A DNA stretch of 64,000 nt, from the NCBI GenBank assembly GCA_030248135.1, contig JASANC010004066.1, positions 1 to 64,000 on the forward strand. Direction: 5' to 3'. The stretch is from Theristus sp. LFF4_11 (lineage: Eukaryota > Nematoda > Chromadorea > Monhysterida > Xyalidae). The translations under genes and the position numbers were made by a program. Below the pieces are notes generated by a model that was not told where the DNA came from, made no database searches, and saw only the letters and a program-made list of their open reading frames with translations. Below, in pieces: positions 10,898-21,773 of this stretch. Numbering within the stretch: the first letter of the stretch is position 1; each line of letters opens with the position of its first letter.

Positions 10898-13800
10898 TCA
10901 GATCAAATTTTCTTTTATCGTAACGTTATTATCATCGGCCAATTCCATCTTGTTTCCCTCCGTCATCCATTGTTTGTTGATTTCGTCCACTGTTTTGCCG
11001 CGTGTTTCCGGCAGATAACGCGCCAACAGGTACCAATCGATCAAAGCAAGACAGAGCAGTGGCAGCAGAGCGGGCGGGCCGACAGAGGCGGACAAAAGTG
11101 GGTGCAGAAACAGAATGCCAATCGCAAAGAAGTTGTCGAATATGAATGCAAGGCCTGAAGTGACACCGAAACAAACAAATATCGTCGTGTTAACAGCATA
11201 CAGCACAGCAGCACGTCTTCTTTTGGTTCTACGTCGAGTTGTTGCAGAAAAAAATCGGGTTCCAATTTCAGCATTATTTTTTGCGTGCATGCTGTTCACG
11301 ATCTTCTGCTCCACCTCTGTGTCTGTATCTGCACTTATCCGTTATTCAAACTGCCATCTATCGCAGCACAAAGTTTTCGCTGCTTCTGCCATGAACACGA
11401 CGAATTAGATATTGCATATCCAGTAATGATGGTACCGTCGCGTCAGGCAGAAAGATGAGAGCATATCATTCATACCGTATTACCTCCAATAAACCCCCAT
11501 GGAGGATTAATACGTCAGCGACTTTTAGGGGTGGGGGTTTATTGGTGTGGGGGAGGGATTATTGGTGGGGGGGGGGGGGCTTTATTTACAAACAAATTCT
11601 AGGGGTGGGGGTTTGTTGAAAAATGGCAAAAATACCTTGCATGGCAGGCAAGAAAGTCGCAGAAACTTCTACTTTTCACAGAGATTTCCTTTTGTAACAG
11701 TCTTTTCAAATGAACTTACCATTAACTCATCCCTTTGGGGCCTTTGGTAGCACAATTTCACCAATGTCACTGCATTCAGCCACTGAATTCGCTGGGTATG
11801 TGTTTCAAACAGATTTCCAATTAACCCCCATGGTGGATTATTTGTGGGGGGGGGGGTTATTCGGAAACTTGTCGTGGGGGTGGGGGTTTATTGGTGGGGG
11901 GGGATTAATGGTGGGGGGGGGTTTAATGGGGGTAATACGGTACAAACCAAATCATCATTCATGACATCATAACGTACCAAAACAAGTCATGCGAACTGAC
12001 TGAATGCACAGTTCACCGGCCAAAAATGGCGTTATCAACCCTGACCCGGTCGCTGTTCCGCAAATGCTCAACATTAGAGCGCCTACTGAGGAAACGGCCA
12101 ACGCGGTGTTAAACGTGCCTGGCAGCACTTCGTAGTCAAGTAGACTGGCTGATAGAATTAGGATGAACAGTGTTTTGTAATCATCTGAGTGAATAGAAAC
12201 AAAAAATAATAATCAACCGACATGACAGAAACAACAGCGCGACACCAGTGATTGCCATTCCAAATCCACCCAGCATCAGTGGACGACGTCCAATACGATC
12301 AATCAGCATTGTGCTCGTGAGTGCAGCTACCAGTGTGGGACACTGAACAGGTTGTGTGCATTGTATGATGTTTTATTTTGGTCCCGAGACTCAATGCGCG
12401 CATGGATAGATACGTAGGTAAACAGTTTTATGCATGACGCGGCAATTCAAAATTGGCAAAGTGATCCGAGTCTCCTGAACAGGGCCAAATCACTTGGCAA
12501 TTTTGAATTCCCGCGTCACGCATGAAACTGTTTTCCCATCTATGCGCGCATTGAGTCTCGGAACCAAAATAAAAGATCATACATTCAAACGGTAGGCCAA
12601 GAACCAACTTTCAGCCCATTATGCCAAATTTAAAAAAACACAAAACTCACCTGTGTGAAAAGTGCTGAATACAGTGCGGCCACATGGTCTGCCACTCCAT
12701 TTTTCATGAGAATATCAGTAGAGTAGTGATTTGCAAGATCGGCGCCACCAAGTGGACGGGCACAGTATACGAGAATGCAAAGGAACAATGCCATGCGTAG
12801 GTGACGCGCTTGTAACAGTTCCCGCCAGTTTACCTTTTGTTAACATTGTTTGATCTTACGTCTGGTATTAATGTGGGCAAAAACATATCTCATCAGGAAA
12901 CGACATTGAACCAAGATAAAGATCAACAGCACTGAAATTGGTCTGCGCACGCAAGTCCGTTTAGCTGCCGAATGGTTTGTTGATATTTCCAGCGAGTTTT
13001 TGTTTGAGTGAATACAGTTCTAAAAAACTGCAAAAAAACAAACGTGGTGATCGCTGGTTTTGCCATTGTCTCGATTATGCGCCAGATGTTTTTCGGCATC
13101 ATAATGTACCAGTATTTCGGATACGTTCACGTCTGCTCCGTGATAAAATCTGGAGTACGTGCAATGTTTTCCATTTGCAAACGTAACAGCAGCCATTTTT
13201 ACATACCTAATAAAGTTTTGAAGCTAGATTTACCGAATTGCGTTCGCTGCCGCCGAACGGTCACCCCGTGTAATGTACAGAAATTTCGGTGAGCGAGGCA
13301 GCCAAAACACACCAACAGCATGAATGAGAATGGGCACAATGGGCACGAGAAGGCGAGTAGGCCAGTTGTGCTGGTCAACCCACATCTGAGGACTGCACGC
13401 TGAAAACAACAACACAACTGTTTGATTTTGATACTCATAAAAAATTTTCGCGTGATTATTCTGTCTATCAGCAAAGTTGCATGCGATCAATCAGTTGATT
13501 GGTCGGCAGAGCGAGGCAGCTGCTGCATGCTCGCGCCGTTGTTTCTTTTGAATTCAAGTGAAAACGCGGTTTCTGTCTAGATCTTGACTGGACGCCACCG
13601 TGAGGTTCAATTTTCAGCTGTGTATGTGTCGATCCACCGAAATTTTGATGGTTGCAGACTTTTTTGAAAAATCGGTTCACAGTTGTTTTTTTCTTGAAAA
13701 ATGTCCATAAAAACGCAGGTCCATCTTGAAACGATACCGAAAATGCCGAACATCAGCCAGAATCGAATGCCAAAATACGGGATTGTTGACACGGCGCCTC

Positions 13801-14649
13801 GACATTGCGTTGGTGCGCATTCCGCCAAGAACAGATTTGTCATGTATATCCGCAGAGAAATTAGAAACAAAATACAGGAAGGCTCGTAGTTGGGAACACG
13901 GAACGATGACTTGAAAAAAAGGTACATTTCAGAGAAAGCAATCAGTGTACACTGTTCATCCGCTTACGTTTTTTAAGAAATTATCGAAATGTGCCGGGCC
14001 GGGCACAATTTTGAGATGCTAAGCAATGCAAACTTGAGCTGTGAGGTCGTGAGGTGTGTACCGAATTTTGGCAATGCTGATGACATATGCCATAGCAATT
14101 TACCATTTTTTTCTTTTACGGAAATGCCAAAAGTGTCGTTTTACAAAACGCGATATGCAATACCTGAATTGACACAATTCCAAGCAAAAATCGCGCAACG
14201 ATGAGAAGTTCCGGAATTCTGAGCACGGCGCCGAGATACGCGACAACGGAGCAGCCGACAGCAAGAGCGTTCTTCACGATCATCGTCGTGTCCCGGCGGC
14301 CAAGTCGATCCGCGAGCCAATTTGCGCTCAAACTTCCGGTAATCTGAAACCAAAATGAGATGTTAGCCGGGAGACTGATGTTACACAATTTATTGGTTCC
14401 AAGTACTGACCGAGTTCTGGCACTGGTTGTCCTTTTAAGTGTGTGTTACCAAAAAAACACATTATTTTATTCAACCTGTCCAGCAAACAGTATGCTGGTG
14501 ATGATTGCCCACGTCGTGTTCACTGGCCGACCAGTTTTCAGTATCATTTGTCGTATGTGAACGCCAAGCGGGTTGAAACAGGCGAAGTGAAAGAACGGCG
14601 CTGCGCCAAAAACCGCGTGAAACAATGCGACGAAATGCGCACGTTGCAT
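10898..14649 (-). CDS. GLUT-like facilitative sugar transporter (MFS, SLC2 family), divergent
   Basis: Exons I can place: 14476-14649 (start MQRAHFVALF), 14164-14343 (TM2-TM3, ending in RFLLGIVSIQ), about 13727-13910, about 13284-13400, a weak one near 13100-13180, about 12651-12834, 12222-12342, 12001-12184 and a last exon from about 11314 to the stop at 10898. Family signatures are LADRLGRRDT, LFLAECAPTQCRGA, WLPRSPKFLY, LIDRIGRRPL and YLPETRGKTVDEI, which fix the SLC2 fold with 12 membrane spans. Residues that handle sugar in canonical members are changed: the QQLSGIN site reads RPLGGAD and the GPGPIPW site reads GSGLITP. It probably moves a small solute across a membrane, but glucose is not assured. 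Exon 5 and the acceptors of exons 3 and 6 are uncertain. Two introns hold MITEs (E and F). Confidence 0.8.
11475..11940. mobile_element. MITE E, copy 1, in intron of the transporter gene
   Basis: Terminal inverted repeats read ccgtattacctccaataaa at the left and gtttaatgggggtaatacgg at the right, flanked by TA on both sides (11473-11474 and 11941-11942). The interior is rich in gggggttta and attggtgggg words and is shared with the copy at 18942-19396. There is no transposase. TA duplication and size (466 bp) fit a Tc1/mariner-type MITE. Confidence 0.85.
12362..12584. mobile_element. MITE F, near-perfect foldback copy
   Basis: The left arm begins tatgatgttttattttggtc, continues through actcaatgcgcgcatgg, and the right arm returns through tatgcgcgcattgagt to aaaataaaagatcatac. 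The two 100-bp arms pair almost completely around cctgaacagggcc. The element lies in an intron of the transporter gene. Related copies occur at 18783-19441, 20905-21106, 31030-31240 and 32670-32870. Confidence 0.85.
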
Positions 14650-16285
14650 GGTGCAGTTTTCTTTTTCATTTGTGTTTTATTCAGTAAGTTCAGTTTATAC
14701 GGTTTCAGTTCCGTTTTTACCATGCAAGTGCACGAACACAAAGTATTCGGTTGTTTGCACTGAGAATAGTTGTTGACCAAAACACTGACCAAACAAGGTC
14801 GTTGCATGCATTTCTTGGTTAGAATCGTGGTCAGTAGCTATTCTCAGTGTGGCTGTTTAAAATTCTTTCAACCTTAAAACTTGTGAAAAAATTCTTCTCG
14901 AAGAAAACAATAGTTTGTTGTGTTAGATTTAAAGTGATTTTCAAAGCAGTTCACGTTCCAAAAAATTACAGGCACAGGGTGATTGAAAAATGTCGGAAAA
15001 AGAAATCTTTCACGTTTCGCCAACTGAGTAAGCGTTTCATGCTGAAATAACTCAATGGTCGTTTTTCTTCAAATGTTCATGTGAATTACCGTTTCATGAC
15101 AGTTAGCTAACTGGTTCCCATCTAACAAACGTTTATGTTTTTATATGGCGGTTCCATAAAAAAAGTTAATTTCAAAAACAAAAGCAGCAAGTTTCGTGCA
15201 AAATCAAACTATTTCCACTATTTCTGCGTGCTTGCATGCTCTCTGGTGCGACTTTGTTTCGAAAACAAAATAAAATAGAGTTTCACACTGTACGTTCTGT
15301 TGCGGTCAACTGGACCTGTTCAATTTGAGTAAAAACATTAACAAATAGGGAACAACATATGGGGAACAACATTATGGGGAAGATATTAGTGCGGCTGACA
15401 TTTCAGTTTTCAATCATTGATCCAGCGGCAAAACTAAGACATTTTCTTTCTTGACGTTTTTTGAATCACCCTGTGTTGATTGAACTGTCCTACACAAAGA
15501 TAAAACGTGGCAATGGTTTTTATCGGTTGTTCAACGTTGCAAATCAAAGAATAGATACCGGTAACCGATATCATTTGGGAATTTTTAATAGTCTTGGCTA
15601 TTGACGTTCAGCAGTTATCATTAATAAAATTTGCTATGATGTGTATGTGTGTGTGTTGCGCAGCAAAAATACCGTCATTCTTTGGGTAGTTGAAACTGTC
15701 AATCAATGAAGCAATCCATGGTTGATCCGCGAGCGAGCACATGCAAAATGCAATGCAGTTGTGGATTCCATGATTCGTGTGGATTCGTGTGTGGTTCCCA
15801 GATCTGTGTGGTTGCCTCAGCGCCACACATTCTGTTATTATCGTGGATGCATGAATGATGAACCACCCTCGAATGGAGAATAAAACGACTAACGGCACTG
15901 ACGTCACGGAACGCAATTATAAAAACATAAACGGCATAAAAACACAATAAAACATACACGGAACAGCATTCACTTGATGTTGTGTTGTTGTTTTTTCGAG
16001 TAATATTCCTTTCCGTTTTTTGGACGAGTTCTAAAAAGGCACTAGCAACTAAAACACTTTTTCAAACAGTTAATTTGCAAAATTTTGGCAAAAATACCTT
16101 CCTATCTTTTCAAATTCGACCACGACGCAACTATCAACTATAAAAATCCATTCTTGGCTTATTCGGTTAGTTCGGTAGTATCGGTATTCCTGTTGTCCCG
16201 CAAATTTCCCGCAATTGCGAGACGGGAGGATTCGAAAAAAGTGAAAATCAGTAGCGAAAGTGCGGGGGAGGGGGGTGGGGGGGGG
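14650..16285. other. Intergenic stretch, no gene supported
   Basis: The DNA is AT-rich. Short open frames at 15608-15959 (minus) contain no family motif and no clear splice context. Nothing else stands out; the region may include the promoter of the transporter gene, but I see no diagnostic element. Confidence 0.4.
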
Positions 16286-16584
16286 TGTGCACCCCCTCCC
16301 TCAGCCGAAAATCCTGCCCGTGCACGGGCAGATACCCGTGTACCCCTCCCCCCCCCCCTCCCTCCCCCCTCAACACGAGTACTAGTCGGTAAAACGGACC
16401 AAAATCGACTGCTAAAGGTTTTACGAGGTAATATCAAAGAAAATTTTTGTTGAACTTTCGAAAAGTTGTGCCAAAATTGAGGTTTTCAGAACATATTAGA
16501 TGAAAATTTTTCGAATTAAAAAAATCGGCATTTTTGTTTTTTTTAATCACTTTAAAAAATACGATTTTTGTTAAACAACCCTAG
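16286..16584 (+). repeat. Fragments of repeats D and B
   Basis: A D module start (tcagccgaaaatcctgcccg, then the gtgcacgggcag palindrome) runs to acgagtactag. There it switches at once to the middle of repeat B (tcggtaaaacggaccaaaat) and ends with ttaaacaaccctag, the B terminus. The junction inside gtactag shows that the two families are mosaic. Confidence 0.65.
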
Positions 16585-17200
16585 GTGGGTGGGGTGTCTA
16601 GCAAATTTCGAGGGGGGGGGGGTGTGGATGATCCAGTGTCAGGTTTTGGGGGGGGGGGTGGGTGTCGCGTTACCCCTCCCCACCCCCCCCCCCCCGACGC
16701 GGAGGTCTCGGGTGCTCTGGGGAGGGGGGTGTTCCCGCCGGGTAGGTACCCCTTACCTAAAAATGTCTGTCCTCTTCGGTACTAAAAAGAAACTAACTGC
16801 AACGTTGGAACAAGGGTAAAAACTGTTCAAAATTTACGCCCCAACCCCGCATTTTTTTGCTGCAAATTTTTCAATGAAAACGTTATAAAAAATTGCTAAA
16901 ATAGTTGTTTGTAAGATCAAATAACCTTCTATGTATTTAGTTCATATTATGCATCTGGAAACCGAAAAATCATGCTTTTTGAAGATAAATTTGTGATTTT
17001 TAAACAAAATTCGTGATTTTTGAACAAAAAATTGTGATCATTGGGACCTTTTAGAGGGGGTACCTGCGGGGGTGCCGAGGCCGAGCCGTGAAAGGGGTGG
17101 GGGGTACCACGGGAGGTCCCGGATTTTGCGGGTGGGTGTCACGGAGCCCCCCCCCCCCCACGAAGCGCAACTGTGCTCCCCCCTCGTTTTCGGCAATGTT
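16585..17200. repeat. Poly-G/poly-C block
   Basis: Runs of 8-13 G or C alternate with short words such as ggtgtcgcgttacccctcc. An AT-rich island at about 16790-17040 separates two such blocks. Gly/Pro-rich open frames here are homopolymer artefacts. Confidence 0.7.
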
Positions 17201-17639
17201 TACATCTGATCTTCAGGTTGATCGAAACAGTGTTTTGTTCTGACGGAACATGATATATGCATGACCGAAAGCAAAACGGACTTTTTAATTAAAAAAGATC
17301 AAATCCTAAAAGATATTGATTTAATTTTAATAATTTGAACGGAAATGGCAGTTTATTGTTGCTGATCAAACAAGATTGCTGTTTGGTATTTTGATTTTGA
17401 TTTTATACAATTTATTGATTTTCAAATCTTCACAAAAACTGACAAGAACTGTATCAGAGATTTTGGTGCACAGAATAAAACGTAGAAAAGACATATCTAC
17501 ATCGAATGCCATAGGCTGAAAACCGTGTACTCTGTGAAAGCACGGGTAACACAGTGATGTGATGTTATACAGTTCAAAAGTCATACATACACACACACAC
17601 ATGAAGCTGATGCCCGCCCTTCTGTAATCTCGCATGCAA

Positions 17640-17793
17640 TTGTTTGTGACCATGCAACATTACTGTGTTGTAAACAGAGGCAATGTCTCCAGACGTGCGC
17701 ACAGTCTCGGCTCGACAATTCCGAGCCGAACGTGGCCTGCGACCAGCGCGTTCCCACAAAAACGTTCAGAAAAAAAATCAAACTCAATTTCAT
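17640..17793 (-). CDS. Possible first exon with signal peptide
   Basis: The minus-strand frame starts MKLSLIFFLNVFVGTRWSQA, a good signal-peptide pattern, followed by a short Cys-containing stretch (CAHVWRHCLC). The frame then runs out of recognisable sequence, and a donor may lie near ctctgtttac. No family is recognised. It could be a 5' exon of a secreted protein or a chance hit; the codons are more G/C-rich than the flanks. Confidence 0.25.
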
Positions 17794-18224
17794 TTCAAAC
17801 TCAGTGCCAAAAGTTACGCTAAAGATAATGCGGTTTTAAACTCAGTCCAACCTCAGCGCGGCACAAGGAATACTCCAAAAAAACATGCAGGGCGTGGCAA
17901 CATCACACCAAAAATGCTCATGAAGACGTTTTCCTGATTTTCGTAGTTTCTAATTCTGCTGAGGCTAACCAATACAATTTTCTTCTTACTTTACTGTTCG
18001 TTAGCTCGAAAAAGTTCACTTTTTGAACTCTTTTTGTGAAGGCTTGGCTTTGATAAACAGGCTAAGGCCAATTTCAGCCTGTGCAATTACTGAAAACAGA
18101 TCGGATGTGACAGGGTAAGCCGCATTTTCGTGAGCCGCAATTGTCCAGGCAGCGAGTGCACTTGCCCTTCAGCATAGAACTTTATGTTATGTGGTATATG
18201 TAAGAATCAGATCAGGTGGCGAAT

Positions 18225-18417
18225 TTACTCATCGAATAGGAACTGCAGATTTCCAAACAGTTGATTTCTTTCGTCAACAGTAAAACATTGGTCGTAACAC
18301 TCGTTTTCATGGCGAAGTGGCTCCGATGGTGATCTTCTGCCGGTCAATCGCCTTGATTGCACTTCGTCAGAACAATAAGAATGTTGATACGTGACGCATT
18401 TTGATGAGTCCACCGAC
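18225..18417 (-). CDS. Terminal exon of an unrecognised Cys-rich protein
   Basis: A pyrimidine-rich acceptor (attattttcag) precedes a frame that starts SVDSSKCVTYQHSYCSDEV and ends NLQFLFDE followed by TAA. Four Cys occur in pairs separated by a basic linker, which suggests a secreted or extracellular domain. Another open stretch with Cys at about 18590-18710 on the same strand may be the preceding exon. It may belong to the same transcription unit as the Cys-rich exons at 19523-21724. Confidence 0.4.
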
Positions 18418-18782
18418 TGAAAATAATTGAAACATTTATCATCAATCAACAGCTCGATTATCAGGCAAGTAGCAAATGATACATAATGAATTTATGGATT
18501 TTAGTGAGTCAAGAATTGTATTTACTTCACAAGTTTGAAAAATCAATGTTCAAGAAGACAAGAGCTAAACGAAAAACAACGTTTTCAGGGATGTGTGTGA
18601 GAACGAACCGGTCGTATCCACCTGAGCACTCGCTGTGGCCTGCGGCCATTGCGACATCGTACTCTAAACGGGGTCTTTTGGCACTGCGCTGGCAGCTCAC
18701 GTGGTAAAACTAAAACAAATACCGCTCAAAATCTCGAAATAACTTTTGTTGTAATGTAAGGCAATATGTACAATCAATTTTT

Positions 18783-19441
18783 TTAGTTCTGTAACTAAAT
18801 GCGTGTGCAGACGTAGAAACAAAACTAGTTTCAATCTTTATGTGGCAATTGAAACTCGCCTAAGTGACTCAGCCTAAGTAGGGGGCTCGGATCAGTTTAC
18901 CAATTTTGACTTCCCGCGTCATCCATGAAACTGCTTACCTACCGTATTACCCCCAATAAACCCCCATGGGGGATTAATACGTCAGCGACTTTTAGGGGTG
19001 GGGGTTTATTGGTGGGGGGGGGGATTATTGGTGGGGGGGGGTTTATTTACAAAAAAAATTCTAGGGGTGGGAGTTTGTTGAAAAATGGCAAAAATACCTT
19101 GCATGGCAGGCAAGAAAGTCGTAGAAACTTCTACTCTACATAGAAATTTCCTTTTATAACAGCCTTTTGTAATGAAATTACATTAACTCACTCATTTGGG
19201 GCCTTTGGTAGCACAATTTCATCATTTTCACTGCAACCAGCCACTGATATCGTTGAGTATGTGTTTCAAACAGGTTTCCAATTAACCCCCATGGGGGATT
19301 ATTTGTGGGGGGGATTATTTGGAAACTGGTCGGGGGGGTGGGGGTTTATTGGTGGGGGGGGATTAATGGTGGGGGGGTTTAATGGGGGTAATACGGTAGG
19401 TATCTTCGCGCATTGAGTTGCGGGGCCAAAATAAAAGATCA
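18783..19441. mobile_element. MITE F copy split by MITE E
   Basis: F sequence (gcgtgtgcagacgtagaaa onward) runs to aaactgcttacc, is broken by MITE E at 18942-19396, and resumes as ggtatcttcgcgcattgag with the F end aaaataaaagatcat. The intact F junction is visible at 31190-31215 as ctgcttacctatctatgcgc. Confidence 0.8.
18942..19396. mobile_element. MITE E, copy 2, nested in MITE F
   Basis: The termini are ccgtattacccccaataaac and taatgggggtaatacgg, flanked by TA at 18940-18941 and 19397-19398. The interior matches copy 1 (11475-11940) over nearly all of its length, including gatttccaattaaccccca-like text and caaaaataccttgcatggc. Confidence 0.85.
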
Positions 19442-19522
19442 TAATTGTAATGTAACTCGAAATAATGGAAGGCAATTGTTGATGCTTCGTTAAATCAACA
19501 ATAATATATGGAGCCCTATACT

Positions 19523-20824
19523 CTAAAGATAAATTTCCAACCGACCGTTCAACAGTGGACTAGCTGTTCGCGCAACACTCAGCAGTCGTTTGCTGCTGTC
19601 ATTTTGCGTCAGTGCGGTTGCCCTGAGCGCGTCATTGCCGGCTGTCGTGTCCGCGCGGTCGACACTTTTATTGTTCAACTGCAGCTCCGCATTGTGCAGT
19701 TCCTTATCGCGTGCGCTGCCATGCGGCGTTTCGTGCAACGACAGGATCGGCGCGGCGTCGTCGTTCAGGATGACGTTCGTGACGACGGACGGCTGCGGCG
19801 TCGGCAGCAGCATGCCCGTCGCGTTCATCGTGCACTCGGGCGCGATGTAGCCGGTGCCCTTGAGCAGCGTCTCGTGGAACAGCATCGCCGCCAGCTCGCC
19901 GCAGTACACGGCCAGCACTGACTTGGCGCAGTTCACAAAGTCGTTGATCGAGGCGCACTTGCGGCTCTGCTTCCGTTGCAGTGCGGCGCGACTGTTGCGC
20001 GCGATGTGGAGGTCGCGTTCAAGGGTCAGTTGACAATACTGCGTTGAAGTTTATACGCAATGATAAATAGCGTTCACTCCTGCACGCATGCAGGAATTTT
20101 TTGCATCCTGCACTACACTGCAAACTGTACTGCATCTTGCACTGCATCTTGCACTGCAATTTGCACTGCATTTGCACTGCATTTTGCACTGCATCTTACA
20201 CTGCTTTTTGCACTGCATCTTGCACTGCATTTTGAACTACGCTGCATCCTGCACTGCATCGTTAAAATATTTTTGTGAAAGTGACTGTGACTGTACTGTA
20301 CCGAGGGTAAAATTGGGGCTCGGGGCAGTATTGCCCGTCTCCGCCGGAGTTTGGTACCTTCGGGTTTCCGAAACCGGCGCGCGTATAATTAAATTAAAAT
20401 AGAAAAATAAAAAAAATGCGCAGTACAGTTCTTGATGCAGTGCAAAATGCAGTGCAGGATGCAAAAAAAGCTTCTGCATGCGTCTGATCAACCACAAACG
20501 ACATTCGCACAGATGTCGCCAAAAAACAACAAAACAAACAACTGTGAACGCACTTGTAGTCTGCTGTGTGCTGTCATCACGTTGGAAATGCACTGAAAAT
20601 GATCGAAGAACTCTCTTCTGTTCTCCATGCACGGATAGGCATACATGTCGATCAAGTAGGACAGTTTAGGGTGCTGACGGGCGCATCTCGCCAGTCGGTC
20701 TTCGCCGAGGCAATGCGGCAAACGTTTCACAACCTTGCAGAGTTCGTTCAGGTCGTCGCGACGGTAGTTGAACCAAGGGTTCACTGGGTGCGCCACCTGA
20801 GGGTTGCGCTGCCTCAGGTCTTCC
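19523..20824 (-). CDS. Cys-rich secreted protein resembling chondroitin proteoglycan 4 domain
   Basis: Two exons are clear. The first (about 20586-20824) follows a ttccag acceptor and contains ELCKVVKRLPHCLGEDRLAR, then CARQHPK and YPCMENRREFFDHFQC. The second (about 20035 down to the stop at 19523) continues with CQLTLERD, RKCASINDFVNCAKSVL, YCGELAAML and PECTM, then a low-complexity Ser/Thr/Asn tail. The alternation of short helices and single Cys fits the nematode CPG4-type domain, an eggshell or extracellular proteoglycan core; this is a pattern match, not an alignment. The codons of exon 2 are strikingly GC-rich. The intron between them contains a foldback element (20085-20482). The 5' end is not found; the antistasin-like exon upstream may belong to it. 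Confidence 0.5.
20085..20482. repeat. Foldback element with TGCACTGCA tandem arrays
   Basis: The left end gcatgcaggaattttttgcatcctgcac is mirrored at the right by gtgcaggatgcaaaaaaagc and ctgcatgc. Next to the left end lies a tandem array of about a dozen 10-12 bp units (tgcactgcatct and variants). The right side has a short inverted version. The centre holds gaccgagggtaaaattgggg-like text plus gtttccgaaaccgg. It lies in an intron; the Cys-Thr-Ala repetitive frame on the plus strand is not a gene. Confidence 0.75.
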
Positions 20825-20904
20825 TGGAAATACCGGTTTTCGCTGTGTTTCTGGCTGTGTTTGCGTTTATCTTGTTTTTTTTGCTGGGTGCATGTATTAT
20901 CATT

Positions 20905-21106
20905 TCTTTTGGTTCTGCGAATGAATGCGTGTGCAGACGTAGAAAGAAAACTAGTTTCAATCTTTATGTGGCAATTCAAAGTCGCCTAAATGACTCGGCC
21001 CTATGCAGGGGACTCGGATCACTTTGCCAGTTTTGAATGCCCGCTTCATCCATAAAACTGTCTATGCGCGCATTGATGAGTTGCGGGACGAAAATAAAAG
21101 ATCATA
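20905..21106. mobile_element. MITE F, copy
   Basis: It starts near atcatttcttttggttctgc and contains gcgtgtgcagacgtagaaag, agtttcaatctttatgtggc and the closing tatgcgcgcattgatgag with aaaataaaagatcat. It is asymmetric: the left arm has diverged from the palindromic form at 12362-12584. Confidence 0.7.
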
Positions 21107-21526
21107 CTCAACAATTGTTTTTCCCTTATATCAAGCTATCAAGCAAACCACGGACCACGCAAAAAATGACGACACCCGACCAAAGGCGGTGAAAGATGCC
21201 ATCAAATGAAAAAAAGAGAATTATTTCACCATGAATGTGATGATGCCGCGTGTGCATCGCTCCAGCAGCTCCAAGTCAGACATACGACAGACCTCGCGGG
21301 AGCCTGGTAGTGAGCGGTCTGCAAAACAAGCCAGCGCTAAAAAACGTGGTGGCCGAAAAAAACAACAACGACAATCTTGGAAGTGCATAAGCCAACAAAT
21401 GAAGACATGTGATACAGATTGTAAGAACACTGAAACAGTTTTGTATTTTTGTCAAACCTCCGAACGAACCTAAAAAGAACGTCTCGATGTTGTTGATGGT
21501 GTCATGGATTGAGAAGACGGCGTCAG

Positions 21527-21724
21527 CGTCGCAGACACACGTCATACAGCCGTCCATTCTCCTGAGTCTACCACAAAACACGTTGCGTCTGGTGGGGCAC
21601 ACGATTTGCGCACAACGTTGCCCCACGGGGCAGTGGCACTGAATGCAACCGTGCAAGTCGGGCACTTCGAGGCAGTCGACCGGGCAGGCGGGCGTGCCGC
21701 ACTGGTCTGAACAAACGCACGTCA
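21527..21724 (-). CDS. Exon with antistasin-like Cys-rich repeats
   Basis: The frame contains MTCVCSDQCGTPACPVDC, HGCIQCHCPVGQRC and DGCMTCVCDAD. The repeated GCxxCxC signature with preceding CPxxC is that of antistasin-type domains, small disulfide-rich modules found in secreted protease inhibitors and extracellular matrix proteins. One full module and two partial ones are encoded here, so neighbouring exons must supply the rest. It lies upstream of, and on the same strand as, the CPG4-like exons; it may be a separate gene or the N-terminal part of the same one. Confidence 0.6.
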
Positions 21725-21773
21725 TCCCATTTATGAATTGCAGCAATGAAAATTTAAAGAAATGGCCTGACAA

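Noticed and set aside
13008..13292. Hydrophobic plus-strand frame that looks like membrane spans
   Set aside because: It is antisense to the transporter gene; the minus strand carries the family motifs.
20060..20278. Frame of repeated Cys-Thr-Ala-Ser units
   Set aside because: It is a translation of the tgcactgca tandem array inside an intronic foldback element.
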